Origin: Deltaproteobacteria bacterium
Lineage (GTDB): Bacteria; Myxococcota_A; Polyangia; JAAYKL01
Reading direction: 5' to 3'
Length of the DNA stretch: 50,845 nt
Assembly (NCBI GenBank): GCA_030595125.1
Contig: JAUVDV010000035.1
Coordinates: 1-50,845, forward strand
The first letter of the stretch is position 1, and every line of letters starts with the position of its first letter. The notes under the pieces are model-generated. The model saw only the letters and a program-made list of their open reading frames with translations. It made no database searches and was not told the DNA's origin. Both the position numbers and the translations under genes were made by a program. This document shows, in pieces, positions 17,011-25,617 of this stretch.

Positions 17011-17739
17011 ATGAGAAATTACCAGGTGATTGTATTGACGTTCCTGGTCATGATATCCGCTTTTACCGGATGCAATGACGATCCGCCCTTCGCAATGGGG
17101 CTCCCTCCTTCGACAGACAGCGATTCCGATTCGGACTCCGACACCGATACAGACTCAGACACCGACACTGACACCGACACTGACAGCGACACTGATACGG
17201 ACACCGGTCCCCCGGCGTGTGCGGATTCCTTCAACCCTGCCAACGAATGGGGCGGTGCGTGGCGGGAAGAAGATCCTGACACGGATCCCGACCCCGATCC
17301 CTCCGATGATCCCTGGGTCGTGTACTGGAACGCCGAGGAAGGGGTCACCGACGCGCCTCCCATGTACACCGTCAAGTGGTACATGGACTTCTCCGCGTGG
17401 GAGAGCTACAGCGCGCCGATGATACCGGAGACCGCCAGCTTCACCGGGGGAAATTCGAGCTGGGATACCTGCTGGTACTGCCTGTTCCTCGACGAAAACA
17501 TCACCTGGGACACAAGTGACGACTGGAGTCTGGTCGGCAAGGATGCACGCTACATGGCCTACGAAGGCGACATCGATATCACCTCCATCGACGTCAACGG
17601 AATGTTCACGGCCGAGATGACCGACGTCTATCTGAGGGAGGTCAACGAGGACAACGACATCGTTACCAACGGCAAGGTGGTTTGTTGGGATTCAATCAGC
17701 TTCTCGGTGGACCTGAGCAGCACCGATGAGGGTCGGTAG
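17011..17739 (+). CDS. Asp-linker lipoprotein of unknown function
   Basis: A 242-aa lipoprotein: signal peptide with lipobox SAFTGC (C20), then a linker of Asp alternating with Ser or Thr (~35-65). The compact globular domain is rich in Trp and Asp (EWGGAWREEDPD, WYMDFSAWESY, WDTCWYCLFLDENITWD). I recognise no family; a beta-sandwich is plausible from the alternating hydrophobic pattern. The ATG follows GAGGAGAAAA. Twelve bases after its stop is the stop of the convergent cysC gene. It is probably on the cell surface. Confidence 0.8.
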   Translation: MRNYQVIVLTFLVMISAFTGCNDDPPFAMGLPPSTDSDSDSDSDTDTDSDTDTDTDTDSDTDTDTGPPACADSFNPANEWGGAWREEDPDTDPDPDPSDDPWVVYWNAEEGVTDAPPMYTVKWYMDFSAWESYSAPMIPETASFTGGNSSWDTCWYCLFLDENITWDTSDDWSLVGKDARYMAYEGDIDITSIDVNGMFTAEMTDVYLREVNEDNDIVTNGKVVCWDSISFSVDLSSTDEGR

Positions 17740-17751
17740 CATCAAGCCTCG

Positions 17752-18357
17752 CTAGCCTATGAGTCCGCGCTTTTTCAGCTCGTCCATGACTACCTTGGCG
17801 CTATCTTCGATGGAGAGCTTGCCGGTGTCGACGACGATCTCCGCGTTTTCCGGCTCCTCGTAAGGATCGTCGATCCCCGTAAAGCCCTTGATCTCACCTG
17901 CGCGGGCCTTTTTGTAGAGCCCCTTGAGGTCGCGCTTCTCGCAAACCTCGAGGCCGGCGTCGCAGAAAACCTCGATGAAGGTGTCGGGCTGGAGAGCGCG
18001 GGCGTTGTCGCGGTCGACCTTGTACGGGCTGATGAACGCGGTCAGGTTGATGATCGCGGCCTCGGTGAAGAGCTTGGACACCTCGCCGATGCGGCGAATG
18101 TTCTCTTCCCGATCCTCGGCGGAGAATCCCAGGTTCTTGTTGAGCCCGTGGCGGACGTTGTCTCCGTCGAGTACGTAGGTGGAAACCTTCATCTCGTGGA
18201 GCATGGCAGCAACGGCGTTGGCCAGGGTCGACTTTCCACAGCCGGACAGGCCGGTGAACCATACTGTGGCGCCCTTGTTCCCGTGAAGCTTCTGAAGATC
18301 CTCGGTGGTGACATTCTGCTCGTGCCAGGTGATGTTTGTGGATTTTTGCTCGGTCAT
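17752..18357 (-). CDS. cysC: Adenylylsulfate (APS) kinase
   Basis: A 201-aa enzyme of normal length that phosphorylates adenosine 5'-phosphosulfate with ATP to give PAPS, the sulfate donor for sulfotransferases and for assimilatory reduction. The P-loop is GLSGCGKST, the APS-binding signature is DGDNVRHGLNKNLGF, and the family segments EENIRRIGEVSKLF, TAFISPYKVDRD and FIEVFCD follow. It is cytoplasmic. It lies 43 bases downstream of the tdh gene on the same strand, so co-transcription is likely. No ATP sulfurylase (cysD/cysN or sat) is present in the window. Use of PAPS for sulfated surface glycans would fit the surface-rich neighbourhood but is inference. Confidence 0.95.
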   Translation of the reverse strand: MTEQKSTNITWHEQNVTTEDLQKLHGNKGATVWFTGLSGCGKSTLANAVAAMLHEMKVSTYVLDGDNVRHGLNKNLGFSAEDREENIRRIGEVSKLFTEAAIINLTAFISPYKVDRDNARALQPDTFIEVFCDAGLEVCEKRDLKGLYKKARAGEIKGFTGIDDPYEEPENAEIVVDTGKLSIEDSAKVVMDELKKRGLIG

Positions 18358-18400
18358 GTTCTTATGCTCCTCGCGCTCCTCGCGCTTTGAATTGTGCAGG

Positions 18401-19375
18401 CTAAAGCTTGCCCTCTTTGTGACGCTTGCCGAGTTTCTCGAGCATATCCCTGGTCATGGACTCGATATCCCATGAGGGGTTCCAGCCCCACTCCTCGCGA
18501 GCGGCGGTATCGTCCACGGACGACGGCCAGGAATCGGCTATGGCCTGGCGGAAGTCGGGATCGTATGTAACCTCGAACTTGGGGATGTGTTTTTTGATTT
18601 CGTTTGCCAGAGCTATGACATCGAAACTCATGGAGCCGACGTTGAAATCGGAGTGATGTTTCAGGTTGTCGAAAGGTGCCTCCATCAGATCCATGGTGGC
18701 CTTGATGCAGTCGGGCATGTACATCATCGGGAGACGGGTATCCGCCTTGACAAAGCAATTGTATTTCTTGTTCTTGATGGCTTCGTAATAGATGGCCACA
18801 GCGTAATCGGTAGTGCCGCCGCCCGGAAGAGTCTCGGCGCTGATGATGCCGGGGTAGCGCAAGCCACGGACATCGAGGCCATACTTGTTGACGTAGTAAT
18901 CACACAGGAGCTCGCCGCAGACCTTGGTGACACCGTACATGGTTGTCGGCTTGAGCACCGTGTCGTTGGGCGTGTTTTCCAGAGGTGTGCCGGGGCCGAA
19001 GACCGCGATGGACGAGGGGATCAGCACCTGGACCATTTTGTGATCCCTGGCGACATCCAGAACGTTCATCATACCGTTCATGTTCACGTCCCAGGCAAGC
19101 GCGGGGTTCTTCTCCCCTACTCCGGAGAGAATGGCAGCCATGTGGACAATGGTGTCGATGTCGTGCTTTTTGACGATCTCTTCAACTGAATCGCGCGAGC
19201 AAACGTCGATGAAGTAAAATGGGCCCGAATCGCGCAGCTCGGGTGAAGGCTCGGTCTTGCGTCCGGTGGCCACGACATTGTCGTTGCCGTACTTCTCGCG
19301 AAGAGCGAGTGAAAATTCCGAACCGATCTGACCTACAGCGCCGGTTACCAGGATGTTCTTGATCTCTTTTGCCAT
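18401..19375 (-). CDS. tdh: Epimerase-type L-threonine 3-dehydrogenase
   Basis: A 324-aa extended short-chain dehydrogenase with the NAD-binding motif TGAVGQIG near the N-terminus and the catalytic Tyr-x3-Lys in TTMYGVTKVCGE. The Ser/Thr upstream is in IPSSIAVFGP. This is the epimerase-like TDH family, which oxidises L-threonine to 2-amino-3-ketobutyrate, not the zinc alcohol-dehydrogenase type. The neighbouring divergent kbl supplies the next step, which makes this specific call much stronger than a generic epimerase. The ATG at 19375 is preceded by GAGGTG; a start four codons earlier is less well placed. cysC follows on the same strand. Confidence 0.88.
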   Translation of the reverse strand: MAKEIKNILVTGAVGQIGSEFSLALREKYGNDNVVATGRKTEPSPELRDSGPFYFIDVCSRDSVEEIVKKHDIDTIVHMAAILSGVGEKNPALAWDVNMNGMMNVLDVARDHKMVQVLIPSSIAVFGPGTPLENTPNDTVLKPTTMYGVTKVCGELLCDYYVNKYGLDVRGLRYPGIISAETLPGGGTTDYAVAIYYEAIKNKKYNCFVKADTRLPMMYMPDCIKATMDLMEAPFDNLKHHSDFNVGSMSFDVIALANEIKKHIPKFEVTYDPDFRQAIADSWPSSVDDTAAREEWGWNPSWDIESMTRDMLEKLGKRHKEGKL

Positions 19376-19596
19376 ATTGCACCTCATTGCGGGGTGTTAT
19401 CGGCCGCGCGGCCGTTGTGATCTTTCGCGGGTAAGCTACAACTTGGCGGAAGGCTTGTACAGACTGTTTCGACCAGGAGCCTACCGAGATAGGCTCTAAC
19501 AACATCTTGCCCGTTTCGAGTACAGCTGTTAGCTTGCCTTTCCGAAATGTAAACAACCCTTTGCCCTGCAACAACAGGGCGTCGGAGGTGATAAAA

Positions 19597-20784
19597 ATGT
19601 TCGACAAATACAAAAGCGAAATCCAATCCGAGTTGAACGCCATCAAGGAAGCCGGAACGTGGAAAGCCGAGCGCATCATCGAATCTCCGCAGAGCGCCGC
19701 GATCACGGTTGGCGGCAAAGAGGTCTTGAACTTCTGCGCCAACAACTACCTGGGTCTGGCCGACAACCAGGAGATCATCGACGCTACCAAGAAGGCCCTC
19801 GACGAGCGCGGGTTCGGCATGGCATCGGTGCGTTTCATCTGCGGCACCGGTGACCTGCACAAGAAGCTCGAGGACAGCATTTCCAAGTTCAACGGCACCG
19901 AGGACACCATCCTCTACTCCTCCTGTTTCGACGCCAACACGGGCCTGTTCGAGATCCTCCTCACCAAGGAAGACGCAATCATCTCTGACGAACTCAACCA
20001 CGCATCGGTGATCGATGGTATCCGCCTGTGCAAGGCCGAGCGTCATCGTTACAAGAACTCCAACATGGAAGAGCTCGAGGAGATCCTCAAGAAAACCCAG
20101 GACAAGCGCCGCCGCATGATCGCCACCGACGGCGTGTTCTCCATGGACGGCTACCTGGTCAAGCTCGACAAGATCTGCGATCTCGCGGAGAAGTACAACG
20201 CAATGGTGATGGTGGACGACTCTCACGCCACCGGCTATATCGGCAAGACCGGCCGCGGCACCCCCGAGCACTGCGGCGTTCAGGGACGCGTGGACATCAT
20301 CACGTCCACCCTCGGCAAGGCCTGCGGCGGAGCTTCCGGCGGATACACCACCGGTCGCAAGGAAATCGTCGAAGTGCTGCGCCAGCGCTCGCGCCCGTAC
20401 CTCTTCTCCAACACCCTGACCCCGGCTTTGACCGCGGCAGCCATCAAGACCTTCGAGATGCTCTCGGCGACCACCGCTCACCGCGACAAGCTGATGGAGA
20501 ACACTGATTACTTCCGCACCAGGCTCGAAAAACTGGGTTTCGACGTGCTCAAGGGCGAAACCGCAATCGTGCCGGTGATGCTCTACAACGCAGCTCTGGC
20601 CGGTCGTTTCGCAGACGAGATGCTCAAAGAGGGCATCTACGTGATCGGCTTCTCTTACCCCGTGGTTCCCAAGGACAAGGCCCGCATCCGCACCCAGATC
20701 TCTGCGGCCCACGAAAAGAAGCACCTCGACAGAGCCATCGACGCATTCGAAGCCGTCGGCAAACGCCTCGAAGTGATCAAATAA
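19597..20784 (+). CDS. kbl: Glycine C-acetyltransferase (2-amino-3-ketobutyrate CoA ligase)
   Basis: A 395-aa PLP enzyme of the alpha-oxoamine synthase family, about the length of E. coli Kbl. It cleaves 2-amino-3-ketobutyrate with CoA to glycine and acetyl-CoA. The PLP lysine is K241 in [15 protein letters not shown], and the cofactor-binding segments [10 protein letters not shown] and [12 protein letters not shown] are present, as is [11 protein letters not shown] near the N-terminus. The ATG follows GGAGGTG. Together with the divergently transcribed tdh it completes threonine-to-glycine conversion. The 221-base gap between them must hold both promoters; it includes a short hairpin (AGCCTA-ccgaga-TAGGCT), and I could not recognise a riboswitch. 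Confidence 0.95.
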   Translation: MFDKYKSEIQSELNAIKEAGTWKAERIIESPQSAAITVGGKEVLNFCANNYLGLADNQEIIDATKKALDERGFGMASVRFICGTGDLHKKLEDSISKFNGTEDTILYSSCFDANTGLFEILLTKEDAIISDELNHASVIDGIRLCKAERHRYKNSNMEELEEILKKTQDKRRRMIATDGVFSMDGYLVKLDKICDLAEKYNAMVMVDDSHATGYIGKTGRGTPEHCGVQGRVDIITSTLGKACGGASGGYTTGRKEIVEVLRQRSRPYLFSNTLTPALTAAAIKTFEMLSATTAHRDKLMENTDYFRTRLEKLGFDVLKGETAIVPVMLYNAALAGRFADEMLKEGIYVIGFSYPVVPKDKARIRTQISAAHEKKHLDRAIDAFEAVGKRLEVIK

Positions 20785-20785
20785 T

Positions 20786-20876
20786 GCCGCGCCCTGAATA
20801 GAGCGCGGTCAGGATGAATAAAGCCCGATGGGCTTGCGCGGAGCGCATCCTGACCGCGGGTTTTACACCCGCGGGA
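20786..20876. repeat. REPIN-like pair of inverted REP sequences
   Basis: Two palindromes in inverted order share the tags GGTCAGGATG and CATCCTGACC. The left hairpin has CCGCGC/GCGCGG arms, the centre carries AAGCCCGATGGGCTT, and the right hairpin is CCGCGGG-ttttaca-CCCGCGG. This is the two-REP arrangement called a REPIN. It lies between the kbl stop and the promoter of the next lipoprotein gene and may also terminate kbl. Confidence 0.7.
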
Positions 20877-20900
20877 CACAAAACAGGACAATCCAAATCG

Positions 20901-20909
20901 TGGTATACT
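20901..20909 (+). promoter_or_regulatory. Putative extended -10 promoter
   Basis: TGGTATACT (TG-N-TATACT) lies 27 bases upstream of the ATG at 20936 and ~15 bases before its Shine-Dalgarno AAGGAGG. It matches the box at 14274-14282 before another Asp-linker lipoprotein gene. Confidence 0.5.
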
Positions 20910-20935
20910 GCCTTCTCCCAACGAAGGAGGCCCCC

Positions 20936-21931
20936 ATGAAATACATACTGTTCATGCTGCTTGCCCTCGGGCTCGCCACCCTGCCCGCTTGCGGAGACGA
21001 ATCCACCGGCGGCGGCGGCGATACGGACACCGACGCTGATTCAGACACGGACGCGGACTCCGATTCGGACACAGACTCCGATTCCGATACGGATTCCGAT
21101 TCCGATGACGACCCGGGCGCCGGCCTCGTGGGTTTCTGGGGCGGCCTGTCCGTCGGCGCTATCGTGGCCCAGACGGGCATCATCGGCATCGGAGATCAGT
21201 GGTCATCCACGCGCGGCTGGCAACTGGTGGAGATAACCTCCGACGGCGCCGGCAACCTCACACTCACCGAGACCCCGTGCATGGTCAAGGTCAAGACGCA
21301 CGACGGGCTCATCCATCCGGTCGTATCGATTCCTCAGCAAACCGTGGATCACATGCCTGCAGTGGTGCGCCAGGTTACCGTGGACGGAAGCGGCGCCGGC
21401 ACCGAGTTCAATTCGGATCTGGTATTCACCGTGAGGGGCGCAAACCTCTGCGACGTGCAGGGCGGCCCATTGCCGGTGGGACCTGCGGCCGATCCCGACT
21501 CCACCTCCTGCGATCAGGCATGCACCGACTCCCACTGCGATATGGACGAGGACAACCATCCTGGAATCACCTCGCACATGGAAGCGGCGGGTATTCTCAA
21601 CTGCGATATCTACGCCGTATCCCGCTCATGGACCCAGCTGGACGGCGAGGTCTCGGACGCGGACACGATCACGGGAACCCATATCAACGACGGCTCCGAG
21701 ACCAATGTCCTGGCGGCCACACAGGCTCTTTGCGCAAGCAGCTCCGCCACCGTCGATGAAGACGGGTGCGCCGCGCACAAGTATTTCAGGTTACTGCGCC
21801 TCGACAGCGGAAACACATGCGCCGACGTGCTCTCCCTCACCGACTGCGACGAGGACGAGCATTCGTGTGACTCCAACGCCGTTCAGCCCCTCGATCCCAA
21901 CAACGACACCTTCAACGGCCCCGAGTGCTAG
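20936..21931 (+). CDS. Asp-linker lipoprotein of unknown function
   Basis: A 331-aa lipoprotein. The signal peptide MKYILFMLLALGLATLPAC provides lipobox LPAC, followed by a Gly-rich turn and an Asp-Ser/Thr/Ala linker (~28-60). The mature domain opens GLVGFWGGLSVGAIVAQ and has eleven or more cysteines, mostly in the C-terminal half (SCDQACTDSHCD, DVLSLTDCDEDEHSC), suggesting disulfides in the periplasm or on the surface. The beta-rich opening resembles generic secreted binding domains, but I recognise no family. The ATG follows AAGGAGG with ideal spacing. It is a single gene with its own promoter. The SEC-C gene follows after 37 bases and may be read through. Confidence 0.8.
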   Translation: MKYILFMLLALGLATLPACGDESTGGGGDTDTDADSDTDADSDSDTDSDSDTDSDSDDDPGAGLVGFWGGLSVGAIVAQTGIIGIGDQWSSTRGWQLVEITSDGAGNLTLTETPCMVKVKTHDGLIHPVVSIPQQTVDHMPAVVRQVTVDGSGAGTEFNSDLVFTVRGANLCDVQGGPLPVGPAADPDSTSCDQACTDSHCDMDEDNHPGITSHMEAAGILNCDIYAVSRSWTQLDGEVSDADTITGTHINDGSETNVLAATQALCASSSATVDEDGCAAHKYFRLLRLDSGNTCADVLSLTDCDEDEHSCDSNAVQPLDPNNDTFNGPEC

Positions 21932-21968
21932 TAGGGGCGATTCCATGTAATCGCCCTGATCTGAAGTG

Positions 21969-23483
<1,515 letters not shown>

Positions 23484-23496
23484 GGATCTCTATCTA

Positions 23497-23549
23497 CCGC
23501 GGGGTGAACCCCACGGCAACGATGTCCATAGGACAAGTCCTGCGGACTA
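23497..23549. repeat. REP-like double palindrome
   Basis: Palindrome CCGCGGGGT-gaa-CCCCACGG is followed after ~18 bases by AGGACAAGTCCTGCGGACT. The layout is that of 32016-32071: a GC-rich hairpin, then a short CAAG-x-CTGCGG palindrome. It lies directly after the SEC-C gene. Confidence 0.55.
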
Positions 23550-23612
23550 TGTTTTGCACGGCTTGTCGGCCGCCCAGCGCGCCAGCGCTAACGCGTCCAT
23601 CGGAGGAGCCAA

Positions 23613-23745
23613 CCCCGGCGCGTCAACCAGCGACGGAAGCCTCCGCGCCAGCTGCGACAACCGATCCCGCCGCTCCATTTCGGCTTTCTGATCCTCATCG
23701 TCCATGGGGAGGACGATAGAGCCTTGGGGGCTGTGATGCAATGGG
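23613..23745 (-). repeat. Direct repeat, copy A, flanking the toxin-antitoxin pair
   Basis: An imperfect ~133-bp sequence repeated in the same orientation at 24595-24727. Read on the minus strand both copies can encode a similar peptide (DRLSQLARRLPSLVDAPG here), so the repeat is probably the remnant of a duplicated short gene. No good ribosome binding site precedes either reading frame, and I do not call it an active gene. Otherwise 23484-23841 contains only this repeat and the REP-like element. Confidence 0.65.
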
Positions 23746-23841
23746 GAGTGGGGTTGGGCTTGGTATGGTGCAGGGCCAACCTGAAAGTCGGCGGCAATTT
23801 GGGAGGTGGCGCGCGCTTCTTTCATCGCTTGTACAATTTGC

Positions 23842-24237
23842 TTACTTTGGAGGCTCGACGACCGGACAGAGGCCAAGGCCGTCCGAGCGACTTACGAACC
23901 GTCGGTCAAAGGTCATCATTCTGTCCGTATGCTGGCAACCCGCAAGATGCAGAGCGTCGGCGAAGTCCAGGCCACTCTCGTGCCAGTCAAACGCCAATGA
24001 TACCCTTTTCGGATCGGATAGCCGAACGTTGGGAAGCCCAATGAGCAATCGAAATGCGCCCGATATATCCGCAGCAGAGAAGGAATACGCGTAGCGCAGA
24101 ACCCATTCGGTCTCGATAAGCACGGTCTCGCAGAGGAAGACCGCACCCTCGGAGAAGCACTGAACCGAACGCTTGAACTGTCCTTCGTCGTCCCTGGTAA
24201 GCAGACGAACGACAACATTGGTGTCCACGGCGATCAT
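23842..24237 (-). CDS. vapC: VapC-type PIN-domain ribonuclease toxin
   Basis: A 131-aa PIN domain protein of standard VapC length. The acidic metal-binding residues are D5 (MIAVDTNVVVRLL), E42 (LIETEWVLRYA), D94 (GLDFADALHLAGC) and D111 (MTFDRRFV). VapC toxins cleave tRNA or rRNA when freed from their antitoxin. The ATG overlaps the stop of the antitoxin gene by 4 bases, the normal antitoxin-first order. The pair sits between two direct repeats at the edge of the defence-type island. The catalytic set is complete, so the toxin is probably active. The target RNA cannot be predicted. Confidence 0.9.
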   Translation of the reverse strand: MIAVDTNVVVRLLTRDDEGQFKRSVQCFSEGAVFLCETVLIETEWVLRYAYSFSAADISGAFRLLIGLPNVRLSDPKRVSLAFDWHESGLDFADALHLAGCQHTDRMMTFDRRFVSRSDGLGLCPVVEPPK

Positions 24238-24473
24238 GACCGGCGCTCCCGTGCGCCCCGCTCGATGGCGGCCTCCATATCATCGAGCGTCCGGGCCGGA
24301 CCATCGTTATATAGGCAGCCTGCGACATCCTCAAGCCGGGTTTGCGCCGTAGCAGCGCGGGAGCGCTCTTTGTCGACGGGGAACATGATGATGACCCTGG
24401 TGTTGGGCTTGACGTCGAGTTTCTCAAGCGGCCTTACTGTCTCGCCGTCATATACTCCTTCTATCTCCCGCAT
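24234..24473 (-). CDS. Antitoxin, AF2212/DUF104-like
   Basis: A 79-aa protein. The N-terminal half (EGVYDGETVRPLEKLDVKPN, then TRVIIMFP) matches the AF2212-like/DUF104 antitoxin fold, a small beta-structured DNA-binding element found with PIN toxins. The C-terminal half is a charged helix expected to bind and block VapC. It is not an AbrB-type VapB. The ATG at 24473 follows AACAGGAGGTGATCGG, an unusually strong ribosome binding site that fits the need for excess antitoxin; a longer frame from 24497 lacks this. Autoregulation with VapC of the promoter upstream is expected from the family. Confidence 0.85.
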   Translation of the reverse strand: MREIEGVYDGETVRPLEKLDVKPNTRVIIMFPVDKERSRAATAQTRLEDVAGCLYNDGPARTLDDMEAAIERGARERRS

Positions 24474-24594
24474 CCCGATCACCTCCTGTTGCGTCACAAC
24501 TACTCAACTGTAACTATACACGATTCCAGCCTCTTCGACCGGGGAAACTCCTGGCTCATCGTCTCGGGCGACTCGTCGCAGTCCTTCGGGGAGC

Positions 24595-24727
24595 ATCCCG
24601 GCGCGTCAACCAGCGAAGGCAACCTTCGCGCCAGCAACGACAGACGATCCTCGAGTTCTATTTGAGCTTTCCGTTCCGCATCTTCCATGAGGAGGACGAT
24701 AGAACCTGGGGGGCTGTGATGCAATGG
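24595..24727 (-). repeat. Direct repeat, copy B, flanking the toxin-antitoxin pair
   Basis: Second copy of the ~133-bp repeat at 23613-23745. The minus-strand reading DRLSLLARRLPSLVDAPG is shared with copy A almost residue for residue. The interval 24474-24807 holds this copy and the presumed toxin-antitoxin promoter; nothing else was recognised. Confidence 0.65.
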
Positions 24728-24807
24728 ATTGTGAAAGATCCAAGGTACAAGATCGTGTCATCTGGGTGGGGCATATGCCAAGTGGAGAGTAGCGTCCTCG
24801 GACGCTC

Positions 24808-25617
24808 TTATTCCTGTCCTTGAAAAAAGGCCAAGTGTGATCGCAGTGCGGCACATGCAGAACCGACCAGAATACCTAGAGCGTCATCCAGTTGTATTTC
24901 GCACTCTCGGAAAACAGTTCGAAGATCATCGCGGGGTTCGGCCAACCATCCTTCACCGCCCCTATGATTAATGAATGTAACACCGTCGTCCATCGCTTGT
25001 TTCTCGACTCTCTCCCACCCTCCTTCGGAGATTCCAAAAGCAGAGGATGCAAGGGAACTCTGAAAGAAATCGACACCATTTGCGTATCCTGCATCGTGAA
25101 CGAAATGGTTACGGATTGCATATAGGACACTGATCGGCCAACCATAGGATTCTCTTAGGGAGTGAAAGAACGGTGCGGCAACGGATTCCGCTGCAGATTT
25201 ACGCCGAATGAAATTGGGTACGAGTTTAGGAAGTTCCCGGTCGTTACTGCATTTTTCCCGAGTACACACTACCTGCCCAACCATGCCAGTAAGGCTATCA
25301 GCGAGTGCCCACATTGAAGTTAAATATGCTTGCACACCGATGAAACGTGCGTGCCTAAACTTCACTGAGATTGTGCCCAAAAGAACGCGACCTTCGCTAT
25401 CGACATTCAATTCGAGGCGGTCCAAATAATGAAAAGCATCCGCCCGAGCATCAAGGGTGGCAAGCCAATGTTCAATACTGTTTTGGTATGACACAATCCT
25501 ACGAAAAGATTCCCAGGTCTTCTCTGACATGTCGCCGCGCTGGCTTCCCAGCGCTTCGTCAACTTCGCGGAGTTTTCCTTTAGCGTCATTAAGCCGTTCT
25601 TCTAGAGATTTGGTCAT
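24808..25617 (-). CDS. HEPN-like protein coupled to the STAND NTPase (putative defence effector or regulator)
   Basis: A 269-aa, mostly helical protein with no signal peptide. Residues 169-174 read RNHFVH inside the helix VLYAIRNHFVHDAGY, which fits the R-N-x3-H signature of HEPN ribonucleases and of HEPN-like scaffold domains. The N-terminal ~60 residues are charged helices, possibly a coiled coil, and residues ~65-95 form a short beta segment. I recognise no named family. The ATG overlaps the stop of the 1335-aa NTPase gene (ATGA), so the two are made together. HEPN domains in defence loci usually cleave tRNA or other RNA upon activation. That role here is inferred from one motif and the context. 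A dimeric non-catalytic HEPN fold is the main alternative. Confidence 0.6.
   Translation of the reverse strand: MTKSLEERLNDAKGKLREVDEALGSQRGDMSEKTWESFRRIVSYQNSIEHWLATLDARADAFHYLDRLELNVDSEGRVLLGTISVKFRHARFIGVQAYLTSMWALADSLTGMVGQVVCTREKCSNDRELPKLVPNFIRRKSAAESVAAPFFHSLRESYGWPISVLYAIRNHFVHDAGYANGVDFFQSSLASSAFGISEGGWERVEKQAMDDGVTFINHRGGEGWLAEPRDDLRTVFRECEIQLDDALGILVGSACAALRSHLAFFQGQE

Noticed and set aside
19376-19596. Glycine riboswitch between tdh and kbl
   Set aside because: The conserved glycine aptamer segments were not found; only one short hairpin is present.
19384-20724. Long open frame antisense to kbl (446 aa)
   Set aside because: Mirror of a well-conserved GC-rich gene; composition is a shadow of kbl codons and no motif is visible.
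20786-20876. Simple rho-independent terminator for kbl
   Set aside because: The hairpins lack a following T-run and share tags with other intergenic copies, so REP identity fits better, though termination is still possible.
23547-23876. 109-aa minus-strand frame over direct repeat copy A (and the 74-aa frame over copy B)
   Set aside because: The shared peptide is notable, but there is no Shine-Dalgarno, it overlaps the end of vapC, and only the repeat part is conserved, so I list it as a repeat.
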